This document shows, one piece after another, positions 1 through 7,244 of a stretch of DNA of 12,581 nt. The notes beneath the pieces are model-generated. The model was not told the DNA's origin. It did no database searches and was given only the letters and a program-made list of their open reading frames with translations. The stretch spans positions 1 through 12,581 of the forward strand of contig CAZSZJ010000031.1 in NCBI GenBank assembly GCA_964610985.1, in the 5' to 3' direction. Position 1 is the first letter of the stretch. Every line of letters starts with the position of its first letter. Both the position numbers and the translations under genes were made by a program. The stretch is from JARIHD01 sp964610985. Its GTDB lineage: Bacteria > Patescibacteriota > Saccharimonadia > Saccharimonadales > UBA4665.

Positions 1-1538
1 TTGGATTGTTTACTGGGCTGGAACTTAGCACCGCGTTGAGGGCAAGTTGGCGCCTGTGGAGGCCTCGAACCAGAGCCAGGCCGCTGAACAGGTATGGGAG
101 CGGTTTGAGGTGTCTGTTGGGGCCGTGGCTGGGGGCGCTGCACGGGAATAGGAGTGGTTGGAGGGTTGGCTACTGCTTGCTTAGCCGCCTCAGCTTGTGC
201 ACGCTCTTGGTAGTACTTGTCTATCCATAAAATATGAGTAGGTGAGTAGTTATTTGGGTTAGAATGAACTTTTTGATATTCTGCCTCGATCATGGCGAAT
301 GCAGTTCTGTTTCCGCTGGCGATAAAATCGCCGTATGCCCTAACGATCGCTTCGTTAGCCATTGCATCTTCGGCTTTACTCATTTTTGCCACTACGTCAG
401 GATCCTTCAAAGCCGCATCATTGAGCGCCAAAAGTTCCTGGGTGGACATTCTGCTATATTTGTCCTGCAATTCTTTGTACGCCTCATTGTATTTGCGGTT
501 AGCCATGGCGTATTCGATTTTACTCATATCCTTTAACATGTCAGGGTTGTTGGCAACCTTTTCGTTGAAGAGGAGCATGTCCTCAGGCGACATTTTGTCG
601 TAAGTCTCTTGTAAGTATTGCGCGGCTATGTTTGCGCGGGCGCTGATGATTTCCTTAATGACTGGCACTGCTTCTACCGGAGCATTGCCATTATTCAGGC
701 CGTTAAAGACTCTCTCTGCCGCAGCGAGGGTTTCACCATAAGTCATAGTACTTAATTGTGCGTGTACATTGCCCAGAGCTTCCCCGTGAACCTTATGGAA
801 GGCCGCCTGTTCAGCAGGCGACATTTTGGAAATGACCTCGGCGCCAAGTCCTTCTTCCCAACCCATGTGCAGGATCTGGACATCAGTCATGTTCTCTCGG
901 AAGCTTTTTTCTGCCGCAGCCTGAGCTATCGCCTCAGTGTCGATAAATTCGGTTTGAGGTTCAACATTAGTAGCTGCTTCAGGTTTTGGCCCCTCAGCCG
1001 TAGCAGGTGCCGCAGCTGATTCGGTATCTAACCGGCCATTGATGTTGGCTTTTTGGCCTGGATTTTTGGTGGTAGCACCTTCCAGGCGCGGGTCGGCAGT
1101 TTTAGTGCCAGCAGAAGCGTTAAGATCACTCAGTGGCTTGAAGCTGCCGCCACGTCGGCCGGTCGCATTACGGTCGTCCAATTCGGCCTGAGCACTCGCC
1201 TTAAGATCGGCAAGCCAGCGTTCTCGCTGCGCCGGGGCAATGCTTTCCGGTCCAAAGGCCAAAGGTAGGGCGTCGGCACTTTCGGCCTTTAATACGTCGC
1301 GCAAAAGCTTGCGCGATAAAACACGGAGAAGATCGTCGCCCTCTGGCAGAATTTCTGCGGGGATCGTTTGTTGGGACTGGGCCGCTTCCGGACCAGCTTG
1401 TATAGGCATGTTGAATTGAATGGTGTCGGGAGTCGTGGTTACCGGAATATGTTGCTCGTGTGTAGCAACGGGCGGCACGGAGTATACGTTTATTGGCGCT
1501 TCGTCTGAAAAAAGGTTGCCGTGGAGTGCTTCACTCAT
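1..1538 (-). CDS. Large repeat protein, paralogue 1 of 3 (3' end beyond the window)
   Basis: The minus-strand frame opens at ATG 1538-1536 and has no stop before base 1, so at least 512 codons are present and the C-terminus is missing. I recognise no known family. Residues about 69-140 form an N-terminal module colinear with the downstream paralogue at 1635-3824; both contain an Arg-Trp/Gly-Trp stretch, A-x-AE and G-[SA]-FKP. Residues about 215-408 carry helical units starting M-[ST]-x-x-[EQ]: MTDVQ, MSPAEQ, MTYGE, MSPED and MSTQE. The last two begin an exact 48-residue tandem repeat. The last visible residues are Pro/Gln/Arg-rich, with PIPVQRP present twice. Only one Cys is visible, near the left edge. 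There is no signal peptide or membrane segment. Location and function are unknown; a structural, surface or effector role is only a guess. Confidence 0.85.
   Translation of the reverse strand, partial: MSEALHGNLFSDEAPINVYSVPPVATHEQHIPVTTTPDTIQFNMPIQAGPEAAQSQQTIPAEILPEGDDLLRVLSRKLLRDVLKAESADALPLAFGPESIAPAQRERWLADLKASAQAELDDRNATGRRGGSFKPLSDLNASAGTKTADPRLEGATTKNPGQKANINGRLDTESAAAPATAEGPKPEAATNVEPQTEFIDTEAIAQAAAEKSFRENMTDVQILHMGWEEGLGAEVISKMSPAEQAAFHKVHGEALGNVHAQLSTMTYGETLAAAERVFNGLNNGNAPVEAVPVIKEIISARANIAAQYLQETYDKMSPEDMLLFNEKVANNPDMLKDMSKIEYAMANRKYNEAYKELQDKYSRMSTQELLALNDAALKDPDVVAKMSKAEDAMANEAIVRAYGDFIASGNRTAFAMIEAEYQKVHSNPNNYSPTHILWIDKYYQERAQAEAAKQAVANPPTTPIPVQRPQPRPQQTPQTAPIPVQRPGSGSRPPQAPTCPQRGAKFQPSKQS
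315..602 (-). repeat. 48-residue tandem protein repeat (two units) inside paralogue 1
   Basis: Residues 313-360 and 361-408 of the protein align without gaps, 48 residues each, with 17 identical positions by hand count. Shared features are Y-x-[KR]-MS near the start, a central P-D, MSK-x-E, the block AMAN, and AY near the end. The DNA copies are diverged, so this is an old protein-level duplication rather than a recent DNA repeat. S-x-x-E at the start of each unit is a typical helix N-cap, so each unit is probably two or three helices. Confidence 0.75.
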
Positions 1539-1595
1539 AATTCTTATTCTTTCGCTTACTTGATTGCTTTTTTATTTTGTGTTTTCTCTACATAC

Positions 1596-1624
1596 ATTCA
1601 AGCATAAACGTGAATAATTGTCAA
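1596..1624 (-). promoter_or_regulatory. Sigma70-type promoter for paralogue 1
   Basis: Reading the minus strand, TTGACA (1624-1619) is followed after 17 nt by TTGAAT (1601-1596). The -35 box is perfect and the -10 box is weak. The -35 begins only 10 nt after the TAG stop of the upstream paralogue. The 57 nt between the -10 and the ATG at 1538 are A-rich and include AAAACACAAAA. The 96-bp gap is nearly the same as the one at 3825-3920, sharing TTGACAATTATTCAC and the following TTTATG, so promoter and leader were duplicated with the gene. Confidence 0.7.
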
Positions 1625-1634
1625 CTATATAGTA

Positions 1635-3824
1635 CTACGCAGCTTCCTGTTTGTTCGTGTTCTTACGGAGTCGTTCGTCCAAAACCTTCATGCGCTGCTC
1701 GTATAGTTCGCGGAGTTGTACTCGGCCGGGACCTGTTCTAAGCTGGCTATATAATTGGCCGAGACTATCGCGGTGCAACAGGATACTGTCCGCCAGACTC
1801 GAACTATTATGCAGAATCTGAATAACTTGTCGGTCATAGGCCGCCCGACTTATATCTGGGGTTATATCGAGCCACTTGCCATTACCCTTGTCGATTGCAT
1901 GCTTAAGGTTAGGATCAAGGGGTGGGATGCGCTCTTCAGGGTCGAAGGCGAGAGGGATCTTATCCGCAACACTTTCAAGGCCCATGAACTGCAAAACACC
2001 CTTCCCAGGATCAGTCTCGTCCGCTTTTAGTGCACGTTCAAATACGGACTGCATATATTTGTCGCCGCGCTCTCTATCGAGCAGTTCGTACTCTAGCTCA
2101 CGGAGGTCGCGCTTGGTTAATAGCTTCGTATCGGTTGTATTGTACACACTGGATAACTCCTCGTGATGCTCATTGGCCTTGGCGGTAGCCTGCTCGATTT
2201 TGAGCTGGTGTTTTGCGTTGGGAGCTTTTCCTTTCATGCTGTCACGCGCAGTCTTGGCTGCAAACTTATCATGTTTTTTGCTAGCGGCATCCCGGGCCTT
2301 CAGCTGCTTTGCAGCCCACATAGGACCACTCGCATAATCGTGTATTTGATTCAATTCTTCGGTAGTTAGGTACGCAAGGCCGTCAATCAGTTTGCCGTTG
2401 CCATATGTAAGGGCCTTATTCCGTAGTGCATACGCCTCACGCTTAGGTTCGAGCGCGGCTTCATAGGATTTCTGCATGGCTGCAAGGAGTCCCTCCGGTT
2501 TTGGCATAGTGGGGTTATTTTGGAACCCTTCATATAATGAAACTATCTCGTGTTTTGGCATTTGTTTCAGACGAGATTCAATATTGCCAAGTGCAGCCTG
2601 GTATTTTTCGGCAAATACGGCGAACTCGTCATCAGGCATCTTGCCAGCGAATACCTGGTCAGCAGCATTCATTAACTCAACTGGGGTCATCTTTCCATAC
2701 TTTTCGTTTGCATCATGAATGACGTTGTGCGCGTGCTTATAATGCGCCTCGAGCACCTCCATATATCGTTTCGACCGCTGAGGGCTAGGGTTGGCGAGTT
2801 TAGACTCATAGTCCGCAATTATCTCTTGGGGCGTCATCTCGTTAATCTCGGCCCTGAGCTCATTCTCTGCCCGATTAAGTTGTGAGTAATAAATTCCGCG
2901 CTCGGCTTGGCTCTTAATATCAGGCATACCGTTGTCATGCAGGCGAATCAGTTGCTCGCTGTCCATTCGACGGTAGTAATCGAGGAGCTCGCTTTCGGCT
3001 CGTTTGGCATGCTTATCGAGCAGGCTCTGGTAGCCGCGAGGTAAGGGTTTAACGTTTTCGTTTTCTTTCCATTGCAGGATCCAGGAAGGATCAGTTGCGT
3101 AGTATTCGGCTTCAGCCTTAGAGACGATGCTGTTGTATGCACGGGCCAGAGCTTTTTGCTCTTCCACCGACATGCCTTCGGTTGCCGTATCATCACCGAG
3201 CTCCGATATGCGGTAACCCAGGTCCATGATTTTGTCTTCGCCCATGACAGCGTATTTGGCGTCGTATTTTTCTGCTTCGGTTTTGGATGCCGTAGGTGCC
3301 TCTATTTGGGTCGGGATTTTATCCGTAACCGGGGATGCTTCGGTAGGAGCCTGCTCATGGGTCTTGCGGTCCGCGGCGTTGGATGCGGCAGCTTGAGCTT
3401 TGGCGGCGTTGAGTTCATGGATGGGCTTGAAAGCGCCGCTTTCTTTGCCAGCATCACGCTTAGCCATCTCTGCTGCGGCGCCCGTCTTTAGTTTGGCAAA
3501 CCAACCGTCGCGCTCTTCGGGGGAAATCTTATCCGCCCCGGCGATCTTGGGCAAGTCATCAGGACTTTCGGATTGTACTATCTTACGGAGAAGCAAACGC
3601 GACGCCTCATGAAAAGAGCTAGTACTCTCGGCTGGCGCCTGTTCAGCTTCGGACGGTAGGGACTGGGCCACCTTCGGATCAGCTTCTGGCAAAGCCTCAG
3701 CACTAGAGTGGCGTGCCATAGCTTCTGCCATTGTTCTGGCCAGCATATCGTCAAGTCTTCCGGCTTCGGATAGTCTTACGTCTTGTGGCTCGTGGTTGAG
3801 GCTGCCGCCTTCGGATAATCTCAT
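1635..3824 (-). CDS. Large repeat protein, paralogue 2 of 3 (729 aa)
   Basis: This is a complete gene of 729 residues that starts at ATG 3824 and stops with TAG. I recognise no known family. The extreme N-terminus holds a short direct repeat, RLSEGGSL / RLSEAGRL. Residues about 71-140 are the N-module shared with the gene at 1-1538. Residues about 191-470 are degenerate helical units starting at Met 194, 218, 287, 330, 379 and 422 (for example MTPQEI, MTPVEL, MPKHEI). Residues about 471-729 are a C-module shared with the gene at 3921-5216; its landmarks are TEEL, YASGP, KARDAA, LLTKRDL, DRE, LQFMGLE, KWLD and AAYDRQ. Both proteins end in Q-[EK]-AA. No Cys, signal peptide or membrane helix is visible. 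The protein is probably an elongated alpha-helical soluble or exported protein. It has its own promoter in the 96-bp gap upstream. Confidence 0.9.
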   Translation of the reverse strand: MRLSEGGSLNHEPQDVRLSEAGRLDDMLARTMAEAMARHSSAEALPEADPKVAQSLPSEAEQAPAESTSSFHEASRLLLRKIVQSESPDDLPKIAGADKISPEERDGWFAKLKTGAAAEMAKRDAGKESGAFKPIHELNAAKAQAAASNAADRKTHEQAPTEASPVTDKIPTQIEAPTASKTEAEKYDAKYAVMGEDKIMDLGYRISELGDDTATEGMSVEEQKALARAYNSIVSKAEAEYYATDPSWILQWKENENVKPLPRGYQSLLDKHAKRAESELLDYYRRMDSEQLIRLHDNGMPDIKSQAERGIYYSQLNRAENELRAEINEMTPQEIIADYESKLANPSPQRSKRYMEVLEAHYKHAHNVIHDANEKYGKMTPVELMNAADQVFAGKMPDDEFAVFAEKYQAALGNIESRLKQMPKHEIVSLYEGFQNNPTMPKPEGLLAAMQKSYEAALEPKREAYALRNKALTYGNGKLIDGLAYLTTEELNQIHDYASGPMWAAKQLKARDAASKKHDKFAAKTARDSMKGKAPNAKHQLKIEQATAKANEHHEELSSVYNTTDTKLLTKRDLRELEYELLDRERGDKYMQSVFERALKADETDPGKGVLQFMGLESVADKIPLAFDPEERIPPLDPNLKHAIDKGNGKWLDITPDISRAAYDRQVIQILHNSSSLADSILLHRDSLGQLYSQLRTGPGRVQLRELYEQRMKVLDERLRKNTNKQEAA
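2415..3254 (-). repeat. Degenerate ~45-residue helical repeat region of paralogue 2
   Basis: Residues about 191-470 hold at least six units, each opening with Met followed by a [ST/P/D]-x-x-E-like helix cap. Met spacings are 24, 69, 43, 49 and 43 residues. Three of the spacings cluster at 43-49, close to the exact 48 in the neighbouring paralogue. The units then run into the C-module, which itself opens with the same motif (LTTEEL). The boundaries are my estimate. Confidence 0.6.
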
Positions 3825-3882
3825 GATTTCTATGGCCTTATTGTCACTTGCTGATTATTTGTTTTGTGTTTTGTCTATACAC

Positions 3883-3911
3883 AGATAATCATAAAAGTGA
3901 ATAATTGTCAA
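3883..3911 (-). promoter_or_regulatory. Sigma70-type promoter for paralogue 2
   Basis: On the minus strand TTGACA (3911-3906) is followed after 17 nt by TTATCT (3888-3883). The upstream gene ends at a tandem TAG TAG just before it. The leader to ATG 3824 is about 50 nt, A-rich, and again contains AAAACACAAAA. An AAGG about 12 nt before the ATG is at best a weak Shine-Dalgarno. The gap (3825-3920) is 96 bp, exactly the length of the homologous gap at 1539-1634. From the -35 onward 24 of 26 bases are the same in the two gaps. Confidence 0.75.
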
Positions 3912-3920
3912 GTTTATCTA

Positions 3921-5216
3921 CTAAGCAGCTTTTTGGTTACGCTGATCTTCTGTTTCTAGGCGATTCATCATCTGCTCGATTAATACACGCTGTACGGGTT
4001 GATAGAAGTCCCAGAACTGCTCTTTACCGGCTTTGGTGCTGAGGCGGTCATATACATTATGGAAAGCCGAATGATCAAATATGTACTTAATGACCGCTGG
4101 ATCACGCACCATCTGAAGCGCGCGCCGGTCGTACGCCAGCCCTGCTGCCATGGGGCCAACCTTGATGGAGCCGAGATTCCAGTCCAGCCATTTGTTGGGA
4201 GATTTTTCAAGACCGAGAAATTGCAGCTTCTGCAACTGGGGATCAACTGCCCCATCCTGGACCTTGCCCAGAGTGTCAAATTGCTTCTGGATATAGGTGT
4301 CAGCGGCCTCACGGTCGCGTAATTCCTGCTGTAGCCATTTTAGATCTCTGGATGTCAATAAGTTTCTATCCTGAGCGTTGAAGATATCACCAACTGTTCG
4401 GTGATGGCCGTCCGTGATGGCGTCAAACTGTCGAGCTTTACCGGCGTACTCCTCACTAAGCGCGTCGGCAGCGTGTTTTCTGCGGCGTATATGCATGCCA
4501 GCATATTTTTTTGAGTCGACGTAAGCAGCGTCACGTGCCTTTGCGTGGGCGGCAGCCCGATCAGGACCAGTCGCATAATTCACCATGTCCTGGATTTCTT
4601 CTGTTGACAGATAATCAACGCCGCTCAGAAAATCGCCTTTTCCCTTTTCGACCGCCTTGCCACGGAGAGCGTATGGATTCTTACTCGGTACGTCGCTATA
4701 TAATTGGCCGGCCATATCGGGAGCTTTGGGGCGATAATAAACGGGGCCAACTGGGGCTGCTTTAGGTTCCTCTGCTTCTGACGGTGTGATCTTTTCGGTT
4801 GGTGCGGATTTTTCTTTGGGCACAAAATCGTGAGGAACTTCCGGTGGAACTTCTTTATTGGTATGGGCGTGCAGGTTGCCGCTCATGTTAAACACGTTAT
4901 CTTTAATGATTTTCCTTACGGGCACGTCTTTGCCCTTGAGTAGGCCATGCTGGAAATTGCCACCACTTATACTTTTATTGTTGCGGAAGTCAAGCTCCGC
5001 CTGAGCCGCAGCGCGAACAGCAGCAAGAACTCCACCTTCTTCTAAGGAGAGTCCGCTTTGAGCGATCCCCTCTAAAGAACGTCGGGGCAGGCGGTGGATA
5101 GTATCGAAGGCTTCTGAAGGTATCGCTTCATGCGCAACAGGGGTCTCGACCTGCTGTGGCAGTGGTGGAAGTTCTGGTACTTCTGGCGATGGAATTGGCA
5201 TTTCTGGATGTGACAT
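3921..5216 (-). CDS. Repeat-family protein, paralogue 3 of 3, short form (431 aa)
   Basis: Minus-strand gene, stop TAG TAG. An in-frame ATG exists at 5237, but it lies inside the -10/initiation region of the promoter. I therefore choose ATG 5216, giving 431 residues that begin MSHPEMPIP. The N-terminus is Pro/Glu-rich. A short copy of the N-module follows, with AAAQAELDFRNN and GGNF. About 110 low-complexity, charged residues come next. The C-module (about 195-431) is shared with the 729-residue paralogue: STEEIQ, YATGP, KARDAA, LLTSRDL, DRE, LQFLGLE, KWLD and AYDRRALQ. It lacks the middle helical repeats, which accounts for most of the length difference. No Cys is seen. It is first in the three-gene minus-strand array. 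Function is unknown. Confidence 0.85.
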   Translation of the reverse strand: MSHPEMPIPSPEVPELPPLPQQVETPVAHEAIPSEAFDTIHRLPRRSLEGIAQSGLSLEEGGVLAAVRAAAQAELDFRNNKSISGGNFQHGLLKGKDVPVRKIIKDNVFNMSGNLHAHTNKEVPPEVPHDFVPKEKSAPTEKITPSEAEEPKAAPVGPVYYRPKAPDMAGQLYSDVPSKNPYALRGKAVEKGKGDFLSGVDYLSTEEIQDMVNYATGPDRAAAHAKARDAAYVDSKKYAGMHIRRRKHAADALSEEYAGKARQFDAITDGHHRTVGDIFNAQDRNLLTSRDLKWLQQELRDREAADTYIQKQFDTLGKVQDGAVDPQLQKLQFLGLEKSPNKWLDWNLGSIKVGPMAAGLAYDRRALQMVRDPAVIKYIFDHSAFHNVYDRLSTKAGKEQFWDFYQPVQRVLIEQMMNRLETEDQRNQKAA

Positions 5217-5227
5217 AACTAAGACAT

Positions 5228-5256
5228 ACATTAGCACTTTAGAGCATATATGTCAA
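5228..5256 (-). promoter_or_regulatory. Promoter for paralogue 3, nearly leaderless
   Basis: On the minus strand TTGACA (5256-5251) is followed after 17 nt by TAATGT (5233-5228). The chosen start at 5216 is 11 nt after the -10, so the expected 5' leader is only a few bases. The upstream in-frame ATG at 5237 would lie before the transcription start. Apart from the -35 hexamer, this promoter does not resemble the duplicated promoters of the other two paralogues. Confidence 0.6.
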
Positions 5257-5282
5257 TACAGTCTAGGGGTCACATCCTTCGC

Positions 5283-5299
5283 TATGCTATGCTGATAGC
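5283..5299 (+). promoter_or_regulatory. -10 region of tsaD, leaderless arrangement
   Basis: Two overlapping TATGCT hexamers (5283-5288 and 5288-5293) precede the GTG start at 5300. The second leaves exactly 6 nt, placing the expected transcription start on the start codon. I see no convincing -35 box at the right distance. Confidence 0.5.
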
Positions 5300-6358
5300 G
5301 TGATTGTATTGGGAATTGAATCGAGCTGTGACGAGACGGCCGTATCTGTGGTACGGAACGGAAAAGAACTACTGAGCAACGTTATTGCCAGTAGTATGGA
5401 TTTGCATGCCCAATACGGTGGCGTAATTCCCGAAATTGCCGCACGCAGCCATATTGAGGCGATTATTCCTGTGGTGCAGCAGGCATTGGATGACAGCGGC
5501 TGTAGTTGGGATGACATCGACGCTATCGCTGTTACATACGGTGCGGGTCTGCTGGGTAGCCTGCTCATTGGTGTCTTGACAGCTCGCACGCTGGCGATTG
5601 CCAAAAACAAACCGCTATATGCCATAAACCATGTCGAAGGTCATATTTATGCTAATTTCCTGACTCAGACCTCTCTGCCCGGCTACACCCTGCCCACTGA
5701 GCAGCCACCATTTCCGATGCTGGGCGTGATCGTAAGCGGCGGACATAGTCAGCTGGTGCTGTGGCGCGATCATTTTGACTACACTTTGCTGGGGCAGACG
5801 CAGGACGACGCTATCGGCGAAGCCTTCGATAAGGTGGCCAAAATCATCGGCCTCCCCTACCCTGGCGGGATTAATGTCGCCAAAAAGGCGCTCGAAGGTG
5901 ACCCACTTGCCTTTCAGCTGCCGAAGGCTCGGATGCAAAAATACGACTTTAGCTTTTCTGGACTCAAAACGGCCGTTTTGCGGCTGGCACAGGAACAAAC
6001 CGGTCATGACTACTCTTTACCCTCTACGGAGCTTCCTAGCCTATTGAACCACGCCCAGAAGGCTAACATCGCAGCAAGTTTCCAGCGCGTTGCATGCGAG
6101 ACGATTGTGGACAAAGTGATGTTGGCTGTCGAAGAGTTTCAACCAGCGAGTGTTGTCGTCGGCGGCGGCGTGGCGGCTAATAGTGAGCTGCGTCGGCAGC
6201 TCGCCGAGCGCCTGCCCTTCCCTATCTCTTATACGGACTTGAAATTGTGCGGCGATAACGGCGCGATGATTGCCGCGCTTGGGTGTTATAAGGCCATGCT
6301 TGGGCAACCGGCGGTCGATCCTTTAACGCTAGAAGTTGCACCTAACCTGTCGATGTAG
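5300..6358 (+). CDS. tsaD: tRNA N6-threonylcarbamoyladenosine transferase TsaD
   Basis: TsaD (Kae1/Qri7/YgjD family) transfers the threonylcarbamoyl group from TC-AMP onto A37 of ANN-decoding tRNAs, working with TsaB and TsaE in bacteria. The protein has 352 residues, normal for the family. It begins IVLGIESSCDETAVS. It contains the metal-binding HVEGH (residues 111-115), SGGHSQL, YDFSFSGLKTAV, GGGVAANSELR, and a late GDNGAMIA whose Asp is the usual third metal ligand. The start is GTG at 5300, which keeps the family-typical N-terminus and fits the -10 box 6 nt upstream. Its 3' end overlaps by 17 bp the convergent gene at 6342-7046. tsaB and tsaE are not in the window. Confidence 0.97.
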   Translation: MIVLGIESSCDETAVSVVRNGKELLSNVIASSMDLHAQYGGVIPEIAARSHIEAIIPVVQQALDDSGCSWDDIDAIAVTYGAGLLGSLLIGVLTARTLAIAKNKPLYAINHVEGHIYANFLTQTSLPGYTLPTEQPPFPMLGVIVSGGHSQLVLWRDHFDYTLLGQTQDDAIGEAFDKVAKIIGLPYPGGINVAKKALEGDPLAFQLPKARMQKYDFSFSGLKTAVLRLAQEQTGHDYSLPSTELPSLLNHAQKANIAASFQRVACETIVDKVMLAVEEFQPASVVVGGGVAANSELRRQLAERLPFPISYTDLKLCGDNGAMIAALGCYKAMLGQPAVDPLTLEVAPNLSM

Positions 6359-7046
6359 CCTGCCAGACCTCGCTTGACCGGAATAACGTGCCGCTGTGGC
6401 GAATTATGGCAAAGGTTGGCGGGGGCGTATCCGCATTCATTTTGATCTGGCGCATCGCGGCATATGGTGGTTGGTTCAAAATAACCGCCTCGCTCGTTTC
6501 GGGATACCGACTTTCAGCTCGGCGCACCGTCTCTTCTGCGCCATAACTTACGACACCAAGTATTTTGCCGGCATGCGACGCTATTCGTCCAATCTTGCCA
6601 AGGATAGTGGCATCGCTGGGCTTGCGGGCGTCATGTATGTGCCGGGCGTCGACCACCGTTCCGTACAATGCCCAGGGCATATCAGCGTCTGGCGACCCGC
6701 TTGCAGCGACGCGCGTGTTGTATAGGCGTGCCCCAACCCCTTCTCCCGTCCGGTCAATATGTTGCGGTCGGCCGGAGGGCAGTTCGCTCAATGCATTAAC
6801 GTTTTGCATAAAAACCGGCGGAAACTCGTTGTTATGTCCAAGGGATGCTGGTATACAAATCCCATAGAGCTCAATACGGTCACCTCCTAAGTCCCTGGCA
6901 AGTATATTAAGACTATTTCCCCTCCCGTCGGTGGCAACACCGAGTTGTTGGCGATCCACTATTCGATTTAGTTCGATGCCGTCGAGGGCCTGGTCTACAA
7001 AGGCCGGACTCTCATGCACGTATCTGGTCATAAACTTCCCTGTCAT
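6342..7046 (-). CDS. Unrecognised 234-residue protein, convergent with tsaD
   Basis: This is an uninterrupted minus-strand frame of 234 codons ending in TAG inside the last codons of tsaD. I recognise no family. The sequence is non-repetitive, with Gly-, Ala- and Arg-containing segments, one Cys, no signal peptide and no hydrophobic helix long enough to span a membrane, which suggests a soluble globular protein. The start ATG 7046 is preceded 6 nt upstream by TAAAAT, as in the other leaderless genes. An alternative is the in-frame ATG at 7031, which has AGGGAAG a few bases upstream. It fills the whole space between tsaD and the divergent spacer, has its own promoter signal and encodes no other long frame, so I consider it a real gene. 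Confidence 0.7.
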   Translation of the reverse strand: MTGKFMTRYVHESPAFVDQALDGIELNRIVDRQQLGVATDGRGNSLNILARDLGGDRIELYGICIPASLGHNNEFPPVFMQNVNALSELPSGRPQHIDRTGEGVGARLYNTRVAASGSPDADMPWALYGTVVDARHIHDARKPSDATILGKIGRIASHAGKILGVVSYGAEETVRRAESRYPETSEAVILNQPPYAAMRQIKMNADTPPPTFAIIRHSGTLFRSSEVWQATSTG

Positions 7047-7052
7047 TTATAT

Positions 7053-7058
7053 ATTTTA
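7053..7058 (-). promoter_or_regulatory. -10 box of the 234-residue gene
   Basis: TAAAAT on the minus strand (7058-7053), one mismatch from TATAAT, sits 6 nt before ATG 7046. No clear -35 is present at 16-18 nt; TTGGTG at 15 nt is the nearest. Confidence 0.45.
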
Positions 7059-7210
7059 ACTCTTGCAAATCTACACCAACCTAGGATACTCTAACGCTGC
7101 AAAAACAAAAACCAGAGACTTTAATCTGTTCGCGCAGATTGCACCTTGCACGTTTTGCATGACCAATCAAACGCAAAATCAAAATAGCTTGGTTATGGGG
7201 ACAATGTAGG

Positions 7211-7226
7211 GTTTTCACGCGAAAAC
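7211..7226. promoter_or_regulatory. Degenerate parS-like palindrome
   Basis: GTTTTCACGCGAAAAC is palindromic except for one position per arm pair. It shares the core TTTCACG-GAAA with the parS site whose centre is 34 bp to the right. It may be a weak second ParB site. On its own it would not be convincing. Confidence 0.4.
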
Positions 7227-7244
7227 TCTGTTTGCCGTGATCTC

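Noticed and set aside
3072..3491. A 139-codon plus-strand frame opposite the 729-residue repeat gene.
   Set aside because: It is antisense to a frame supported by protein-level homology to its neighbours. Its Phe/Val/Cys-rich translation is what reading an Ala/Glu/Lys-rich gene backwards gives.
5217..5237. ATG at 5237 as the start of the short paralogue.
   Set aside because: It overlaps the -10/initiation region of a good TTGACA-N17-TAATGT promoter, so it would not be in the transcript. ATG 5216 fits better.
1..5237. The three repeat proteins as phage tail, tape-measure or mobile-element genes.
   Set aside because: No phage or transposon genes, direct terminal repeats or attachment sites are present, and the array is followed directly by housekeeping genes.
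7123..7140. Hairpin AATCTG-TTCGCG-CAGATT as a transcription terminator.
   Set aside because: There is no adjacent T-run on either strand and it sits between divergent genes, where no terminator is needed. It could be an operator, but nothing supports a specific binder.
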